This document shows positions 43,631 to 55,068 of a stretch of 64,000 nt of DNA, in pieces. The DNA lies in NCBI RefSeq assembly GCF_025685545.1, contig NZ_JAGSYC010000022.1, positions 124,001-188,000 on the forward strand. The letters are read 5' to 3'. The notes beneath the pieces are model-generated. The model did not search any database, was not told the origin of the DNA, and saw only the letters and a list, made by a program, of their open reading frames with translations. How positions within the stretch are numbered: the first letter of the stretch is position 1; each line of letters opens with the position of its first letter. Made by a program: the position numbers and the translations under genes. The stretch comes from Granulicella paludicola (GTDB lineage Bacteria; Acidobacteriota; Terriglobia; Terriglobales; Acidobacteriaceae).

Positions 43631-44251
43631 TCAGTGTTTCGTGGAAAAGAGTGAGAAAATCACGCCGCTACTGAGACGCAGGTCATTCTGATGATCCGTG
43701 TCACCATTTGCGTAGTTTGTGGTCAGGTACTCGATGTCGATCAATTTGAAGGATAGGCGGTGATGCAGTTTAAGGTTGATGCCTCCGCCGACCGTCGCTG
43801 CGAACGAATTACCGATGCCATCGCCAGCCAGACTTGGAGCTTTGGATAGACTGCCGCTAGCATACGCGCCGCCGATCGCGAGCTCGCCGTAAGGCTGCAA
43901 GTACGTATGCCTAAGCCGAGGTGAATAGCGTGCACCCGCCGTGTAGGTGAGGAGCGTGAGATCGTAATTGAGCGTACCGATCCCGCCCGCGTGTGTCGCT
44001 CCAACTTGAGCGACCAAAGAAACGGTCGAATCGTGTACAGGGCGCACATACGCAACACCGCCACCATTGAGATGAATGCATCCGCAGTTGCCGGGAGGGC
44101 CGTTGGTCCGCGTGTAGTCGTAAGTCAACTCGAGCGCGGAGGGTGTGCCGTGCCTGGGCTCTGCTTGTTGAGCCACCGCGAGGCGGAGCGCTGGCACGGC
44201 AAGACCAAGCAAAACGAGGGTGACGGGGCGAATGGCTCTTGTTATCTGCAT
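43631..44251 (-). CDS. Outer-membrane beta-barrel protein
   Basis: A 206-residue exported protein with signal peptide VTLVLLGLAVPALRLAVAQQ. The mature part has alternating strands of an OmpA/OmpW-type barrel: SALELTYDYTRTNGPPG, GGVAYVRPVHDSTVSLVAQVGATHAG, LTLLTYTAGARYSPRL, TYLQPYGELAIGGAYASG, FAATVGGGINLKLHHRLSFKLIDIEYLTTNYANG, and RLSSGVIFSLF at the C-terminus. A GNCGC pair of Cys in the first loop is unusual. ATG 44251 has AAGGA 5 bp upstream. It starts 9 bp after the giant beta-helix gene on the same strand, so they are probably one transcript and may work together at the surface. Confidence 0.85.
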   Translation of the reverse strand: MQITRAIRPVTLVLLGLAVPALRLAVAQQAEPRHGTPSALELTYDYTRTNGPPGNCGCIHLNGGGVAYVRPVHDSTVSLVAQVGATHAGGIGTLNYDLTLLTYTAGARYSPRLRHTYLQPYGELAIGGAYASGSLSKAPSLAGDGIGNSFAATVGGGINLKLHHRLSFKLIDIEYLTTNYANGDTDHQNDLRLSSGVIFSLFSTKH

Positions 44252-44260
44252 AGAAATCCT

Positions 44261-47200
44261 TTAGTAGTTCACCGTGATCCTGATTGTGGTGGATTGCTGC
44301 GTGGTCCCGCTGGTGCCGGTCACGGTGACGTTGTAAGTCTGCGGATGATCGCCGAAGTACGAGATGCCACCATTGCAGCCAACCAAACCAATGCTTCCGA
44401 TCAGCGCAAAGAAAATCAGCAACAGCCTCTGAAGGCGTTTTCTCTTCGCCGCAAGCAGAAAGGTGAGGAGCGGGAGGGCGGATGCAAGAATAGAGATGCC
44501 CGGAGCGCGGTGCGCTGTGGCAACCGCCTGCGCTGTCTGAATGGTGAGCGTGGAGGATACGGCGGTGCTTCCCGGAGTGAGGGAAGCCGGCGCGAAGAGT
44601 GCGGTAGCGCCGCTAGGTAGTCCGCTCGCGGAAAGTGCGATCGGGTTTGTATATGTGCCATTTACCGCAGTCACCATGATCGAGTACTGCGCAGAGCCGC
44701 CCGGGAAGATCGTCTGCGGAGCAGTGTTGGAGGACAGCGCGAAGCTAGCCGCAGACGGACTGGAGATCGCGAAAGAGATCGCGTTCGACGTTCCCCCACC
44801 TGGCGCCGGGTTCGTGACGGTCACGGGGACATTTCCTGCGGTAGCTACATCCGATGCAAGGATCGCTGCCGTAAGCTGCGTGGCGCTAATGACCGTCGTT
44901 GCGCGGGACACGCCGTTGAAGTTGACGATAGCTCCAGCCGCGAAGCCCGTTCCGTTGACCGTTATGGGGAACGCTGCCGACCCAGCCGCCACACTGGACG
45001 GCTGCAGAAGAGTCACCGTCGGGAGCGGGTTCGTTGCGATGGCGTTGATAGTGAACGTGACTGCGTTCGAAGTGCCGCCGCCCGGCGCTGGGTTAGTCAC
45101 TGTTATTGGGACTGTGCCAGCGGCCGCTACATCCGTTGCAAGGATGGACGCCGTGATTTGGGTAGCGCTGACGAACGTTGTCGTGTGCGCGGTTCCATTG
45201 AAGTTGACGACAGCTCCACTCACAAAGCCGGTGCCGGTCACATCCAACGTGAACGCGGCTGCACCCGCCGTCACACTGGAAGGCTGCAGAATAGTCACTG
45301 TCGGGGTCGGATTCGTTGCGATGGCGTTGATGATGAACGCCACTGCGTTCGAAGTGCCGCCGGCCGGCGCTGGGTTCGTCACCGTTATAGGGACTGTACC
45401 TGCGGCCGCTACATCCGTAGCAGGGATGGACGCCGTGACTTGGGTAGCGCTGACGAATGTCGTCGCGCGTGCCGTTCCGTTGAAGTTGACGACAGCTCCG
45501 TTCACAAAGCCGGTGCCGGTCACTGTCAGCGTAAATCCAGCCGAACCCGCATTCGCGCTCGACGGCAGTAGCGAACTGAGTACGGGCAAGGGATTGCCAG
45601 GGGCATTAATGGTGAAGGTAAGAGCGTTCGAGGTGCCGCCGCCAGGTGTAGGATTCGTCACTGTCACAGGAATAGTGCCAGTGTTGGCCACATCCGCTGC
45701 GAGAACTGATGCCGTGAGCTGGGTGGCACTGAGGAAGGTGGTCGCGCGCGCTGTCCCATTGAAGTTGATGACAGCTCCGCTCACGAAACCGGAACCGTTC
45801 ACAGTGAGTGTGAATGCGGCCGAACCTGCCAGTGTGCTGGAAGGCTGCAGGGAGGTCAGCACGGGCGTCGGATTGCTGCTGATGTTCGCCGCTGACTGAT
45901 TCACGGTAAAGGTCTGGCAGCCAGCAGTAATCGTGAGCGTGCGTGCGGCTCCACTGTTCTGCGCGACGCTGTAATATACCGCACCCGTGCCAGTGCCGGA
46001 GACGCCGCCAGTGATGTCGAGGCTATCCGGATTGTTGGACGCTGCTGTCCACTTGCAGAAGCTAAAGGAAGCCGTGACGGTGAAGTAACTGGAGAGGCCA
46101 CTGGAGGTAACAGATAGGGGAGAGGGCGTGATCGCAAAAGTGCAGGTATTCGCTGAGGCTTGGTTAATGGTGAAAGTTGACGTCGCGATAGAGTTACCGA
46201 TGTTGATGGATGTTGCGGTCGGGCCTAGTGTGTTTTTTGCAACGGTGTAGTTCACTGTTCCAACCCCGGTACCGGAAGCGCCTGAGGTGACTGTCACTTG
46301 CGAAGGATTGCTGGAAGTAGCAGTCCACGCGCAGCTGGAAGGGGTAGGAGTAACCGTCACCGATCCCGTGCCTCCGGATGCAGCTTCAATCGACGCGCTA
46401 GAGCTAAGTACGAAGTAGCAGGCTGGAGCCTCCTGATTGATTAGCGTGACGTTGCCGCCGACCGTGATGCTGCCTAGGCGCGCAGGCCCGGTGTTCGGAG
46501 CGACTTTGTAGGTGACAGGGCCGCTCGCCACGAGCAGATTGGAGTTGTTCGTGATAGTGATCCAATTACTCTGCGGATAGGCCTCAACGAAAGGAGCACA
46601 GCTGGAGTTTGAGAGGGAGGCATTGATCGTGCCGCTGCCGCCTGTTGCATCCAATGCAATCGTCGACGGCGAGAGCGCAACGCTGCAGACGGAGCTCGAA
46701 CCGGCGTCCTGCGTGAAGTTGAATGTCTGACCAGCAACGGTGATGCTGCCGGATCGAGTGCTTGCCGAAGTGTTTGGAGCAAAGGCGACATCCACCTGTC
46801 CGGTGCCCTGCGCAGACGCCTCGTCGAGTACGACGGCCCACGGAACCGTCGAGGTGGCCGTCCAAGAGCAACTGGGCACATTGGTGGTCACGTCGACGCT
46901 CTGCGCAATCAGATTTGTGCCCGTGTTTTCTACGCTTGTGTCGAGTAGAGAAAAGACAGAGTAGGTGCAGGCACTGGCGATGTTGAAGGTTGCGTTCCCT
47001 GAGTATGTTCCCGGATTGGTGACTGAAACGTACACCGACCCTGTCGAAGTCAACAGCGATGCCGGAACCGATACCTGCAAAGCACTACAGAAGCTTGGCT
47101 GGAAGGTGTTGCCGCAAGTCTGATTGTCGATAAGCCCCAGAACAGGCAAGGTCGTTCCGTTGAAGGTCACGGTGGAGTCCGTGGTGAAGCCGAGACCGTA

Positions 47201-49634
47201 GATGTTCATCGGTAGCGCCGGGCCGTTCGCAAGAGCAGCAGCAGGATCTACATGGTCGATCGACGGATAGGGATAGGAGGCAGTAGCTGTGGAGCTCGAG
47301 ACGTTGTTGAGAAGATTCGGATCGGTCTCTGTTGCTGTGACGTTTGCCACGTTTGTGATGCTACCTGCCGTCAGAACTTGCACCGGAATTGAAAGGTTGA
47401 CCGAAGCTCCCGTTGCGATGGCCCCGAGGTTGCAAGTGATGCTGTTGCCATTGACGGCGCAGATGCCCTGGGAAGTAACGATGGGCGATTGGCAAACTCC
47501 GACGTTGCAGTAGGTGCCGCTCAGCTGCAGTTGAGCAGGCAGTACATCCGTGAAGGTGACGTTATGTGCTGTTGCCGGGCCATTGTTGGCTACGACGGCG
47601 GTGTAGGCGGTAAGTCCAAAGTCCGCTCCAAGTTGGAGACCTGAGGTTGGCTTGGTCAGAATGACACTCACGTCTGCCTGTGTGAGGTCGACCGGATCCG
47701 CGATCGTGCCGGAGCAGTTAGCGTCCGTGGTGATAGCCGTAGAGCCCAGGTAGGTCTTGCCCTGACCATAACCGCTGGGATCATTCGAGGGGTTCGAAAA
47801 GAACTCGATTGTAAAGGTGGTGCTGGGCAGGCCATCGAAGGAGCCAAGCAGATTGAGAGCATTCGCTGCCTGTGTCGCCGCGACAGCTTTGGAGAACTCG
47901 GAAGTGTTTCCGTTGGGATCGGTCGCAGTCGCGGTGATGTAGGTGCCGCCCGTTCCCGCGGTCAACACCGGATAATTTTGCAGAAGATTCGCCCCTGCAC
48001 TCGTCGCATTGCAATGGCTGTTCGTACCAGGGCCTGCAGCATCGAGATCGATACCCAGGGCTGCATTGCCGAAGATGGAGTTTGCGCTGATGCGATTGCC
48101 AGACCCTGTCTTCACCCGGACACCGGCACCTCCGTTGGAGGCGATGACATTGGCAATCGTCACGTTCCCTGTGCCGGGGCCGCCGCTCGTGCCGGGATCA
48201 ATAAGAACTCCGTTGAGGGCGTTGTACGCGATGAGGTTTCCGGCACTAATAGAGTTGTTAGTCCCGCCCAATGCGATGGAGACACCATTGCCCTGATTCG
48301 GCAATGCCTTCGTTCCCGTGGTGTCCGTGCCAATGGAGTTGCCTTGCACCGTGCTGCCGATGTACGGCGTGTAACCGGGCGAGCTTTGTGAGGTGCCGTT
48401 AATCAGCACACCGTCCAGCAAATTTCCGGAGATGACATTGCCCGCGCCTGCCGTGGTGCCACCGACCGTGGTGTATCCGGCAGGCACACTTGTGCTGCCG
48501 CTTTGTTGCCCACTAAGAAAGCCCTGAGTCGTGTTAGGAACGGCAAAGGTTCCCGTGACATCCGTGCCGATGTAGTTGCCCTGAACCAGGTTGTAGAAGG
48601 CGTTGTCGTATATGGCAACACCAACCTTATTGCCAGACAGCAGATTCCGTGCGGAAGGCGTTGTGCCGCCTATGAGATAGTTCGTCGGATTGTGATCGAT
48701 GATGACGCCGAAATTTGTCGGCGAGAGCACCTTGGTTCCGCTCGCATCGGTGCCGATGTAATTCCCTTGAACATACGATCCGGTTGCCGCGCCGTTATTC
48801 GTGAGATCGTTGATGTCCACGTTGTTGTAGCCGTTGCCTGCGATGTAATTTCTGGCTCCTGCCAGCGTGCCGCCAATGGTAATGGTCGATCCGTTCATGC
48901 CGACCCCGTCCTGTACGTTCCCCATCACGGTGGCTCCCGAGCTATCCAGGCCAACGAAGTTGCCTTGCAACTGTGCCTCATACGCCGTGGAAAGAAAGGC
49001 GATGCCGTAAATGGTGTTGGCAGAGATGATGTTCCTGGCTTGCGGAGAGGTCCCGCCAATGATGTTGCCGGTACCCGAGCCAAAGAGTGGGCCGTTATCC
49101 GCGAAGATGCCGATACGGTTGGGCGATGGCGTCTTACCATCAGCCGTACCAAAGAAGTTGCCTTCAATAAAGTCACCGACTCCGTTTGCTTCGATGCCTT
49201 CAGCACCCGAGGCTGTGCCGTTTGACGCAATGTTTGGATTCGTCCAGCCCGTGAAAGCGAGGCCGCGTATCACCGTGCCGGAATCATCGAAGGGGACGAG
49301 ACCTGCGCCGCCGGGTGTCGTCGCCTTTCCGCCGTCGATCTGGATCACGATCTTCGCATTGTCACCAGCCGTCAGAGTGTTTGGGCTTGCGCCCGGCTGC
49401 GTGTATCCGTCGATCGTGACGGCGTAGTTGATTGGCGGGAGTGCGAAGTAATCGAGGCTGTTTGGGACGTTCTCGGAGAGCGGTTGAATCGTATAGATGC
49501 CGGTCGCTGCGTTGTATCCCGGATCGCTGGTGGGAATATTGAAGACGATGCTGTAGACTCCGCCGTTCGCAGCCGCCGCGTTCTGTGAGTTCTCGATGGC
49601 TGCACGAAGAGACCCGCGGGCGGAGAGTCCTTTT
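44261..49634 (-). CDS. Giant secreted beta-helix/BACON/TIG protein, 3' part after a frameshift
   Basis: About 1790 codons in the frame that follows the break near 49630. It begins [26 protein letters not shown], the usual GSLR-AI start of parallel beta-helix regions, then about eight helix repeats ([44 protein letters not shown]). Next are a DUF11-like domain ([22 protein letters not shown]), BACON-like repeats with paired Cys ([48 protein letters not shown]), four IPT/TIG repeats, and a C-terminal hydrophobic stretch with a basic cluster ([23 protein letters not shown]), followed by [13 protein letters not shown]. An upstream open frame to 50041 is only the shadow of the 5' part. Probably an adhesin-like surface protein. 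Confidence 0.8.
44762..45875 (-). repeat. Four tandem IPT/TIG-coding repeats
   Basis: Four near-identical units of about 280 bp encode domains of the form PTVTxLQPSSVxAGxAAFTL...[26 protein letters not shown]...[20 protein letters not shown]. The DNA of neighbouring units is alike enough to suggest recent tandem duplication or gene conversion. Copy number may vary between strains. Confidence 0.8.
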
Positions 49635-51228
49635 GACTGATATCGGTGATGTCGAGCGTGTTTGTGACCGTGAAGACTGCGGTCGGCGCGACATCCTGGG
49701 GCGTCACAACCGGAACACTCGAATTGCTTTGCAGCGTGACCAGACCACTGAGACCGTGCTGACTGAGGCGCATCGGGAGCGCAGCCACAGGGGAACTGCT
49801 CGCGCTGAGTGTCCCCAGCAGGTTCATCTGCGGAACACTGCCGGTTGCTACGCCGCTCGTCGCTGCGCTTAGCTTTTTCTGTCTGGCGCTTGCGAGTGTG
49901 GATAAGACGTGAACAGCACTGCCCTGGCTGTCGATAACTACCAGATCCTCTTGCGCTGAGCCGCTGATGCGGGCAGCTGTTAGTGAGTGTGCGGTCGCGC
50001 CTGTGGCTGTGGGAAGCGAAACCACGCTCTGCTCTGTCCACTCTGCAGAAAGCGTCGGAGTCGCCCGCCGCAAGGCTGACGCGCGGGCCTGACCGCCGCT
50101 CACAAGGGCGCTTCCGAAGGCGGCAGGCGTGAGGTCACTCCTCCCGCCGGCGACCATCATCGTGGGCACGGCATTCGAGTTACCCAGGAGGCTCGCAGCT
50201 GCAGTGGGCGAGACCGAGTGCTCAAATATGTGAATGTTCCCATCATCGCCAAGGACGGCGAGGCTCGGTCGTTGTCCCGTGAAATCTCCAGAGGCAAGTG
50301 CCGCGACCCCGAAGCTGAGCGATTGTGTCGAAAGCTCAGCAGCAGGCACACCGGCGGCGGCAGTCGTCGAAAGCTTTCTGTCTCTGCCACGAATCAGAAC
50401 AAGCTCGTTGCCTGCTCCGACAGCGAGATCGCGCAAGGCGCTCCCGGAAAATTTGCCGAGTGCCAGCGAGGTGGCAACCTGTTTCGTCGCGAAGGTCTCT
50501 GGCTGTCCACGAAGAGCACCGAGCGGCGACTGGTAGACCGCAACGGCACCGCCGCTGCTTGCGGTCATTGCAACGATCAGGTCGCTCAGCCCATCCGGCT
50601 GGTTCATTTCACCTGCAATCAGGTCCGTTATACGACCAGCGACTTCAACGCGCTTCGCAGCTGCAAAACCACCGTGGCCATCGCCTTTCAAAAGACAAAG
50701 AGCCGTGCTGCCCCGCTTTGCGACCACAATGTCGAGGTGACCGTCAGCATCGAAGTCCCCCGTAGCAATAAAATCTGGAGACTCTGGGGTCGCGAAAGAG
50801 CGTGGATTCGAAAGGAATGCAGCCGGGGTGCCGTACTGCGCTGCCACGCCGTAAGGCCAGAGCGCGGCAATGTTTCCCCGGTAGATCGTCACGCTTCCAC
50901 CGTTTCCAGCAGCTGAAGCGCTCACGAGGTCGGGCACACCATCCTCGTCGAAGTCCGCGGATGCAAGGGCAAGCGGTGTGCCGGAGCCAACGTTAGCAGA
51001 GGTCAGCGGATGACCGTCGCAGAGCGAGAGCAAGGGATTTGCAGCGGGGGCTCGCAATGCCACCAGCCCCTGCGTGCCTGTCACCGTACAGGAGCTGCCG
51101 CGGCTGGTCACTGCCACGTTTCCTCTCTGCGCACAGGCGACGGAGCCGCCAGCAAGACCAATAAGACCCACTGTAAACAGGAAGACGTCGGCAGAGAACA
51201 GGCGAAAGATGCGTGTCGAGGTAAACAT
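49372..51228 (-). CDS. Giant secreted protein, 5' part with signal peptide and FG-GAP repeats (frameshifted)
   Basis: The start of the same giant protein. Signal peptide: [34 protein letters not shown]-type propeller repeats carry Ca-binding DxDxDG loops ([41 protein letters not shown]). The meaningful sequence ends at [17 protein letters not shown] near 49631; beyond it this frame reads Ser/Arg/Thr-rich nonsense to the stop at 49372, while the -1 frame continues with [12 protein letters not shown]. Joining the two gives about 2320 residues. The break is at CAAAAGG (minus strand; 49630-49636 on plus), which could be a real mutation, a sequencing error or a programmed -1 shift. ATG 51228 has AAGGAG 6 bp ahead. 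It is divergent from the sigma factor gene. Confidence 0.8.
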   Translation of the reverse strand: MFTSTRIFRLFSADVFLFTVGLIGLAGGSVACAQRGNVAVTSRGSSCTVTGTQGLVALRAPAANPLLSLCDGHPLTSANVGSGTPLALASADFDEDGVPDLVSASAAGNGGSVTIYRGNIAALWPYGVAAQYGTPAAFLSNPRSFATPESPDFIATGDFDADGHLDIVVAKRGSTALCLLKGDGHGGFAAAKRVEVAGRITDLIAGEMNQPDGLSDLIVAMTASSGGAVAVYQSPLGALRGQPETFATKQVATSLALGKFSGSALRDLAVGAGNELVLIRGRDRKLSTTAAAGVPAAELSTQSLSFGVAALASGDFTGQRPSLAVLGDDGNIHIFEHSVSPTAAASLLGNSNAVPTMMVAGGRSDLTPAAFGSALVSGGQARASALRRATPTLSAEWTEQSVVSLPTATGATAHSLTAARISGSAQEDLVVIDSQGSAVHVLSTLASARQKKLSAATSGVATGSVPQMNLLGTLSASSSPVAALPMRLSQHGLSGLVTLQSNSSVPVVTPQDVAPTAVFTVTNTLDITDISQKDSPPAGLFVQPSRTHRTRRLRTAESTASSSIFPPAIRDTTQRPASIRFNRSPRTSQTASITSHSRQSTTPSRSTDTRSRAQAQTL

Positions 51229-51554
51229 CATGAACTCCTTGGAAGCTTCCGCTCTCAGGCGGTTTTTGAATCGGACAACGACGTGGAGGCAAGCGAATCG
51301 ACGAGGGCCCGGGATAAGCGCTTACAGACTCCACGTGCCTTCGGCACGCGTTCGTGGGGTGTGTATATCCATATGGCGTAGAGCGCCCGGAAAGTGCGTC
51401 ATAAGAATTTCCGTTTAGCGAACTCCTCGTAAGCAGACTTATCTTGGCTTTGAAAAATCATCATCAGCCGCTGCGAGCGCTGGTACACTCGGGAGCAATC
51501 CCAAAATTGAACCGCAGCTGCGTAGAGCAACTTTCCGGCTGAAATGGAGTCCGC
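51229..51554. other. Divergent promoter region between the giant surface gene and the sigma factor
   Basis: About 320 bp without a gene. It holds the ribosome site AAGGAG of the giant gene at one end and GGAG of the sigma gene at the other. Both promoters should be here. No clear hairpin or dyad was found. Confidence 0.4.
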
Positions 51555-52136
51555 GTGGCGGATATTACGATTCTGCTTCGCAAATGGGAAGCCGGCGAAG
51601 CAGACGCCCTGGAACAGCTAATCCCCCTCGTCTACCCTCAACTGCGCCAGGTGGCCGCAGCCTACATGGGACGCGAGAAACGGAAAGACCTGCTGCAGCC
51701 TACGGCTCTGGTGCATGAGCTTTACCTAAAATTGATTCAGCAGAAACGCGTGGCATGGGAAGACCGTCGCCACTTCTATGTCTTTTCCGCGCGCTCGATG
51801 AGAATGATTCTGATCGACCATGCTCGCAGCCAGCAAGCTCAATCCCGTGGCTCGGGCATCGTCCCGGTGCCGCTGAACGAAGCTCTGGCGTGGGTAGAGA
51901 TTGGAAGTCCTGAACTTATAGAGCTGGATATGGCGCTGGAAGAGTTGCACGCTATCGATCCTGCAAAGGTGAGACTCGTAGAGATGCGCTATTTTCTCGG
52001 CTGCACCGCTGAAGAAACGGCCGCACTGCTTGATATTTCCAAAGCTACTGTCGATCGCGAGTTGCGCTTCATCAAGGCGTGGCTCTTTCAGCGCCTATAC
52101 CCGGACCGTCCAACACCGAAAGCAATTGAACATTGA
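51555..52136 (+). CDS. ECF-family RNA polymerase sigma factor
   Basis: A 193-residue sigma-70-family factor of the ECF group common beside Pkn-type kinases. Region 2 includes LEQLIPLVYPQLRQVAAAYMGREK, LLQPTALVHELYLKLIQQKRVAWEDRRHFYVFSARSMRMILIDHAR. Region 4 is ELHAIDPAKVRLVEMRYFLGCTAEETAALLDISKATVDRELRFIKAWLFQRL, with the helix-turn-helix in EETAALLDISKATVDREL. No anti-sigma factor gene of usual type is next to it; the following kinase gene may take that role. The start is GTG at 51555, with GGAG 5 bp upstream. The kinase gene follows after about 65 bp. Confidence 0.93.
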   Translation: MADITILLRKWEAGEADALEQLIPLVYPQLRQVAAAYMGREKRKDLLQPTALVHELYLKLIQQKRVAWEDRRHFYVFSARSMRMILIDHARSQQAQSRGSGIVPVPLNEALAWVEIGSPELIELDMALEELHAIDPAKVRLVEMRYFLGCTAEETAALLDISKATVDRELRFIKAWLFQRLYPDRPTPKAIEH

Positions 52137-52200
52137 GGCACTTTGCCACCTCTTCACGCTATATAAGTCGAGCTATCTATTCTTAGTGCCGAAGGTACGA

Positions 52201-54966
52201 TTGCCTGCCACCGCCTCCAACGACGACTTCTCCCGGCTTGAAGAGCTGTTTGATCAAGCGCTCTCCCTGCCGCAGCAGGACCGTGAAACGTACCTGTTGG
52301 ATACGTGTGCGGGCGACACGGATCTGCTTGCGCGTCTACGCGCTCTCCTCGCGGCCCACGAAGACGAGGAGCAGGTCAGCGATTTGCATCGCCAGACCCA
52401 AAAAGAGGAGAACACCTTTCAAGGCCGCCGACTTGGTCCCTACGAGCTGGAGTCGCTGCTGGGGCGCGGAGGCATGGGAGCTGTCTATCTAGCACATCGC
52501 GCCGATGGCCAGTATGAAAGCAAAGTCGCCATCAAGGTAGTTGATTTACCGTTGGCTACCGACGCTTTCTACGACCGTTTTAAACAAGAGCGCCAGATTC
52601 TCGCGAGGCTCACCCACCCGCACATCGCGCGCTTGCTGGATGGCGGCGTCAGCGAGGATGGCATCCTCTTCCTGGTGATGGAGCACGTCGAAGGAACACG
52701 CATCGACGATTACTGTCGTTCACACAAAATGACAGCGGAAGCGAAGCTACGCCTCTTCGTCGCCGTTTGCGGAGCTGTTCAGTTCGCTCATCAAAGCCTC
52801 GTTATCCATCGCGACCTCAAGCCCGACAACGTGCTTGTCAGTGAGGATGGCGCGCCTCATCTACTCGACTTTGGCACGGCAAAGCTGATGTCGAGCGATG
52901 GCACGGCCGACACGCGCGGGCTCACACGAGAAGGGTTTCTTTCATTCACGCCTGCGTACGCCAGCCCTGAGCAGGTGTTAGGAAGGTCCGTTACGACCAG
53001 CAGCGACACATACTCGCTCGGCGTGTTGCTCTACCAGATGCTGACGGAACGTCTCCCGTACGAGCTCAACGACTTCACTGCTGAGGAGATGATTCGTGTC
53101 ATCTGCGAGCAGGAGATAAGCCCTCCTACGTCCGCAGATCGCACCTTCCCCGATAAAGACCTTGAGGCGATTCTTGCCAAGGCGCTGCGCAAGGAACCTG
53201 AACAGCGTTATCAGACGGCCGATGCCTTTGCTGCAGATGTCCAGGCCTATCTGGATCATCTGCCGGTGTCGGCTCGCAGAGGCAACCTACGATATCGCGC
53301 ACGGAAGTTTTCACGGCGCCATCGTCTCGCGCTTTCCTTCACCGCGGCGCTCGCGCTGACGCTGCTTATGGGGGTGTTTGCGGTACTTCGGCAAACTCAC
53401 GCTGCCAGAGTGGCAGAGCAGAACTCCGAAGCGAGTGCAAAGGACCTGAGCCAGCTCAGCGACACGTTGCTCACAGAGCTGGATGATGCCATCAAGCAGC
53501 TCCCAGGATCGACAGGTGCGCAACAACTCCTGGTGGCCCGAGTTCTCGAACATCTGGATCGTATGGCGCAGAATCCGCGCAGCAACAGCTTCACAAAGGT
53601 CAGCCTTGCCAATGCGTATGTGCGGCTTGCCAGCCTCCAGGCAAGCCCCTACGAACAGAACATTGACGATGTGCCTGGAGCGCTGCACAGCCTGGAGAAG
53701 GCGACAACTATCCTGACGACACTTGCAGCCGCCACGCCATCGGACGCGACCGTCTTGTTGGCCCTGGCCCGCGCACAGGATGCGCGAGGCGAAATCTTAA
53801 GCTTTGCAGACGACAGTGCTGGTGCTGCCAAGAACCTTAACGATTCCGTCAAGACCTACGAGGGCTTGCTGAAGAGCCCTGCCGCATCACCGGCCCTCTT
53901 CTTCGAAGCGGGTAGCGTCATCGACACACTGGGAGACGTCATGGGGCAGGACACCGGGTTTGCCGATCCCGAGGCCGCTCTTCGCGACTATCGTCTCGCC
54001 ATCGATTTCGATCGTCGTGCCCTGGCGATGAATCCGGACTTCAAGCCTTCTCGTCGAGGGCTCGCTACCATGCAGATGAAAATCGGCAACGTCGAGCTAG
54101 ACGAGCAACCTGCGGTAGCTCTCATCGACTTCAAGGCCGCCATGACGATGCTGGATGCCTTGCCCGCGGTCGAGCGCTCGCGACTCGACCTTACGCGATT
54201 ACGAGCTCTTTTATTGAGAAAGCAGGCGCTATCGCTGTCAGAGCTTGGCAGATATGCCGAGGCTGACTCTCTCTTCGCTCAGTCCACCGCGATTTACATG
54301 CAGATTGCCGCCGCTGATCCGAAAGACCTGCGAGCACTGAGAGATCTCGACAGACTACTTACGAATGAGACCTTCAGTGTTGAGAATGAAGCCGACCCAA
54401 GTCTTACAGTTCCAGCGGCTGCGCAGCAGCAGGAAAGCTCCAGTCGTCAAGCATTAGCGAGGGCTGAAGAGTTGGAAGCCCAACGTGCGGTCACGCTTGA
54501 AAAATTGCTGCAGGTAAGTCCCGGCGACGTTATCCCTTCACAGGAGTTGGCGGCGGTGCGCGTGCGACTCGAAACTCTGCGCCTGGCGAGACGTTCGCCC
54601 GATGATCTCACACTGCGGCGCGATAGAGAGGCGCTTGATACTTTGCGATCGGCTGCGTCAAAAGAAGCAGCATCGACGTTAGTGTTAGACATGGCAGGTC
54701 ATGCCTTCATGGACGTTCGGCCTACTTCCCTTCGCGATACAGCATTCGCTCTTCAATGCATGGAGCGAGGCACAGCCCTTACGCATCGCAAGGTACCCTC
54801 GTGGCTTCTCTCACTCGCGCAGGCATATCGTGCGTCCGGTGATCCAGTACGAGCTTTGGCGTCGGCCCGCGAAGGCTTAGCTCTGTTGCCTCAAGATAAC
54901 GCCGATAGGAACTTTCGCCTCCGCAGGCAGCTGGAGTATGAGCTGAAGTTTTCTCGGAAACAATGA
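52201..54966 (+). CDS. Membrane Ser/Thr protein kinase with C-terminal TPR-like region
   Basis: A Pkn2-type kinase of about 921 residues. The N-terminal segment (LEELFDQALSLPQQDRETYLLDTCAGD) is standard for this group. The kinase domain has the Gly loop LGRGGMGAVYLAHR, catalytic Lys in VAIKVVDL, HRDLKPDNVLV, a DFG triplet in LLDFGTAKL and ASPEQ; all catalytic residues are present. One membrane helix (LSFTAALALTLLMGVFAVL) is followed by about 500 residues of helical TPR-like repeats outside the membrane. I start at TTG 52201, which has GAAGG 5 bp upstream; GTG 52186 in frame is the alternative, and a longer frame would overlap the sigma gene. It probably acts with the ECF sigma factor upstream (known pairing; inference here). 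Confidence 0.88.
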   Translation: MPATASNDDFSRLEELFDQALSLPQQDRETYLLDTCAGDTDLLARLRALLAAHEDEEQVSDLHRQTQKEENTFQGRRLGPYELESLLGRGGMGAVYLAHRADGQYESKVAIKVVDLPLATDAFYDRFKQERQILARLTHPHIARLLDGGVSEDGILFLVMEHVEGTRIDDYCRSHKMTAEAKLRLFVAVCGAVQFAHQSLVIHRDLKPDNVLVSEDGAPHLLDFGTAKLMSSDGTADTRGLTREGFLSFTPAYASPEQVLGRSVTTSSDTYSLGVLLYQMLTERLPYELNDFTAEEMIRVICEQEISPPTSADRTFPDKDLEAILAKALRKEPEQRYQTADAFAADVQAYLDHLPVSARRGNLRYRARKFSRRHRLALSFTAALALTLLMGVFAVLRQTHAARVAEQNSEASAKDLSQLSDTLLTELDDAIKQLPGSTGAQQLLVARVLEHLDRMAQNPRSNSFTKVSLANAYVRLASLQASPYEQNIDDVPGALHSLEKATTILTTLAAATPSDATVLLALARAQDARGEILSFADDSAGAAKNLNDSVKTYEGLLKSPAASPALFFEAGSVIDTLGDVMGQDTGFADPEAALRDYRLAIDFDRRALAMNPDFKPSRRGLATMQMKIGNVELDEQPAVALIDFKAAMTMLDALPAVERSRLDLTRLRALLLRKQALSLSELGRYAEADSLFAQSTAIYMQIAAADPKDLRALRDLDRLLTNETFSVENEADPSLTVPAAAQQQESSSRQALARAEELEAQRAVTLEKLLQVSPGDVIPSQELAAVRVRLETLRLARRSPDDLTLRRDREALDTLRSAASKEAASTLVLDMAGHAFMDVRPTSLRDTAFALQCMERGTALTHRKVPSWLLSLAQAYRASGDPVRALASAREGLALLPQDNADRNFRLRRQLEYELKFSRKQ

Positions 54967-55068
54967 GCATTGCGCTTACAGCATGCAACGTTCGAGTGAT
55001 GATCGTTTGGAGTTTCTTACTTTATAACGCCGATGAGTTTGGCTGGTGCTTGAACTAGATTCGTCTTT

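Noticed and set aside
44762-48900. CRISPR-like periodic repeats
   Set aside because: The periodicity is about 280 bp or irregular and falls in frame within protein repeats (TIG, beta-helix); no short repeats with unique spacers and no cas genes.
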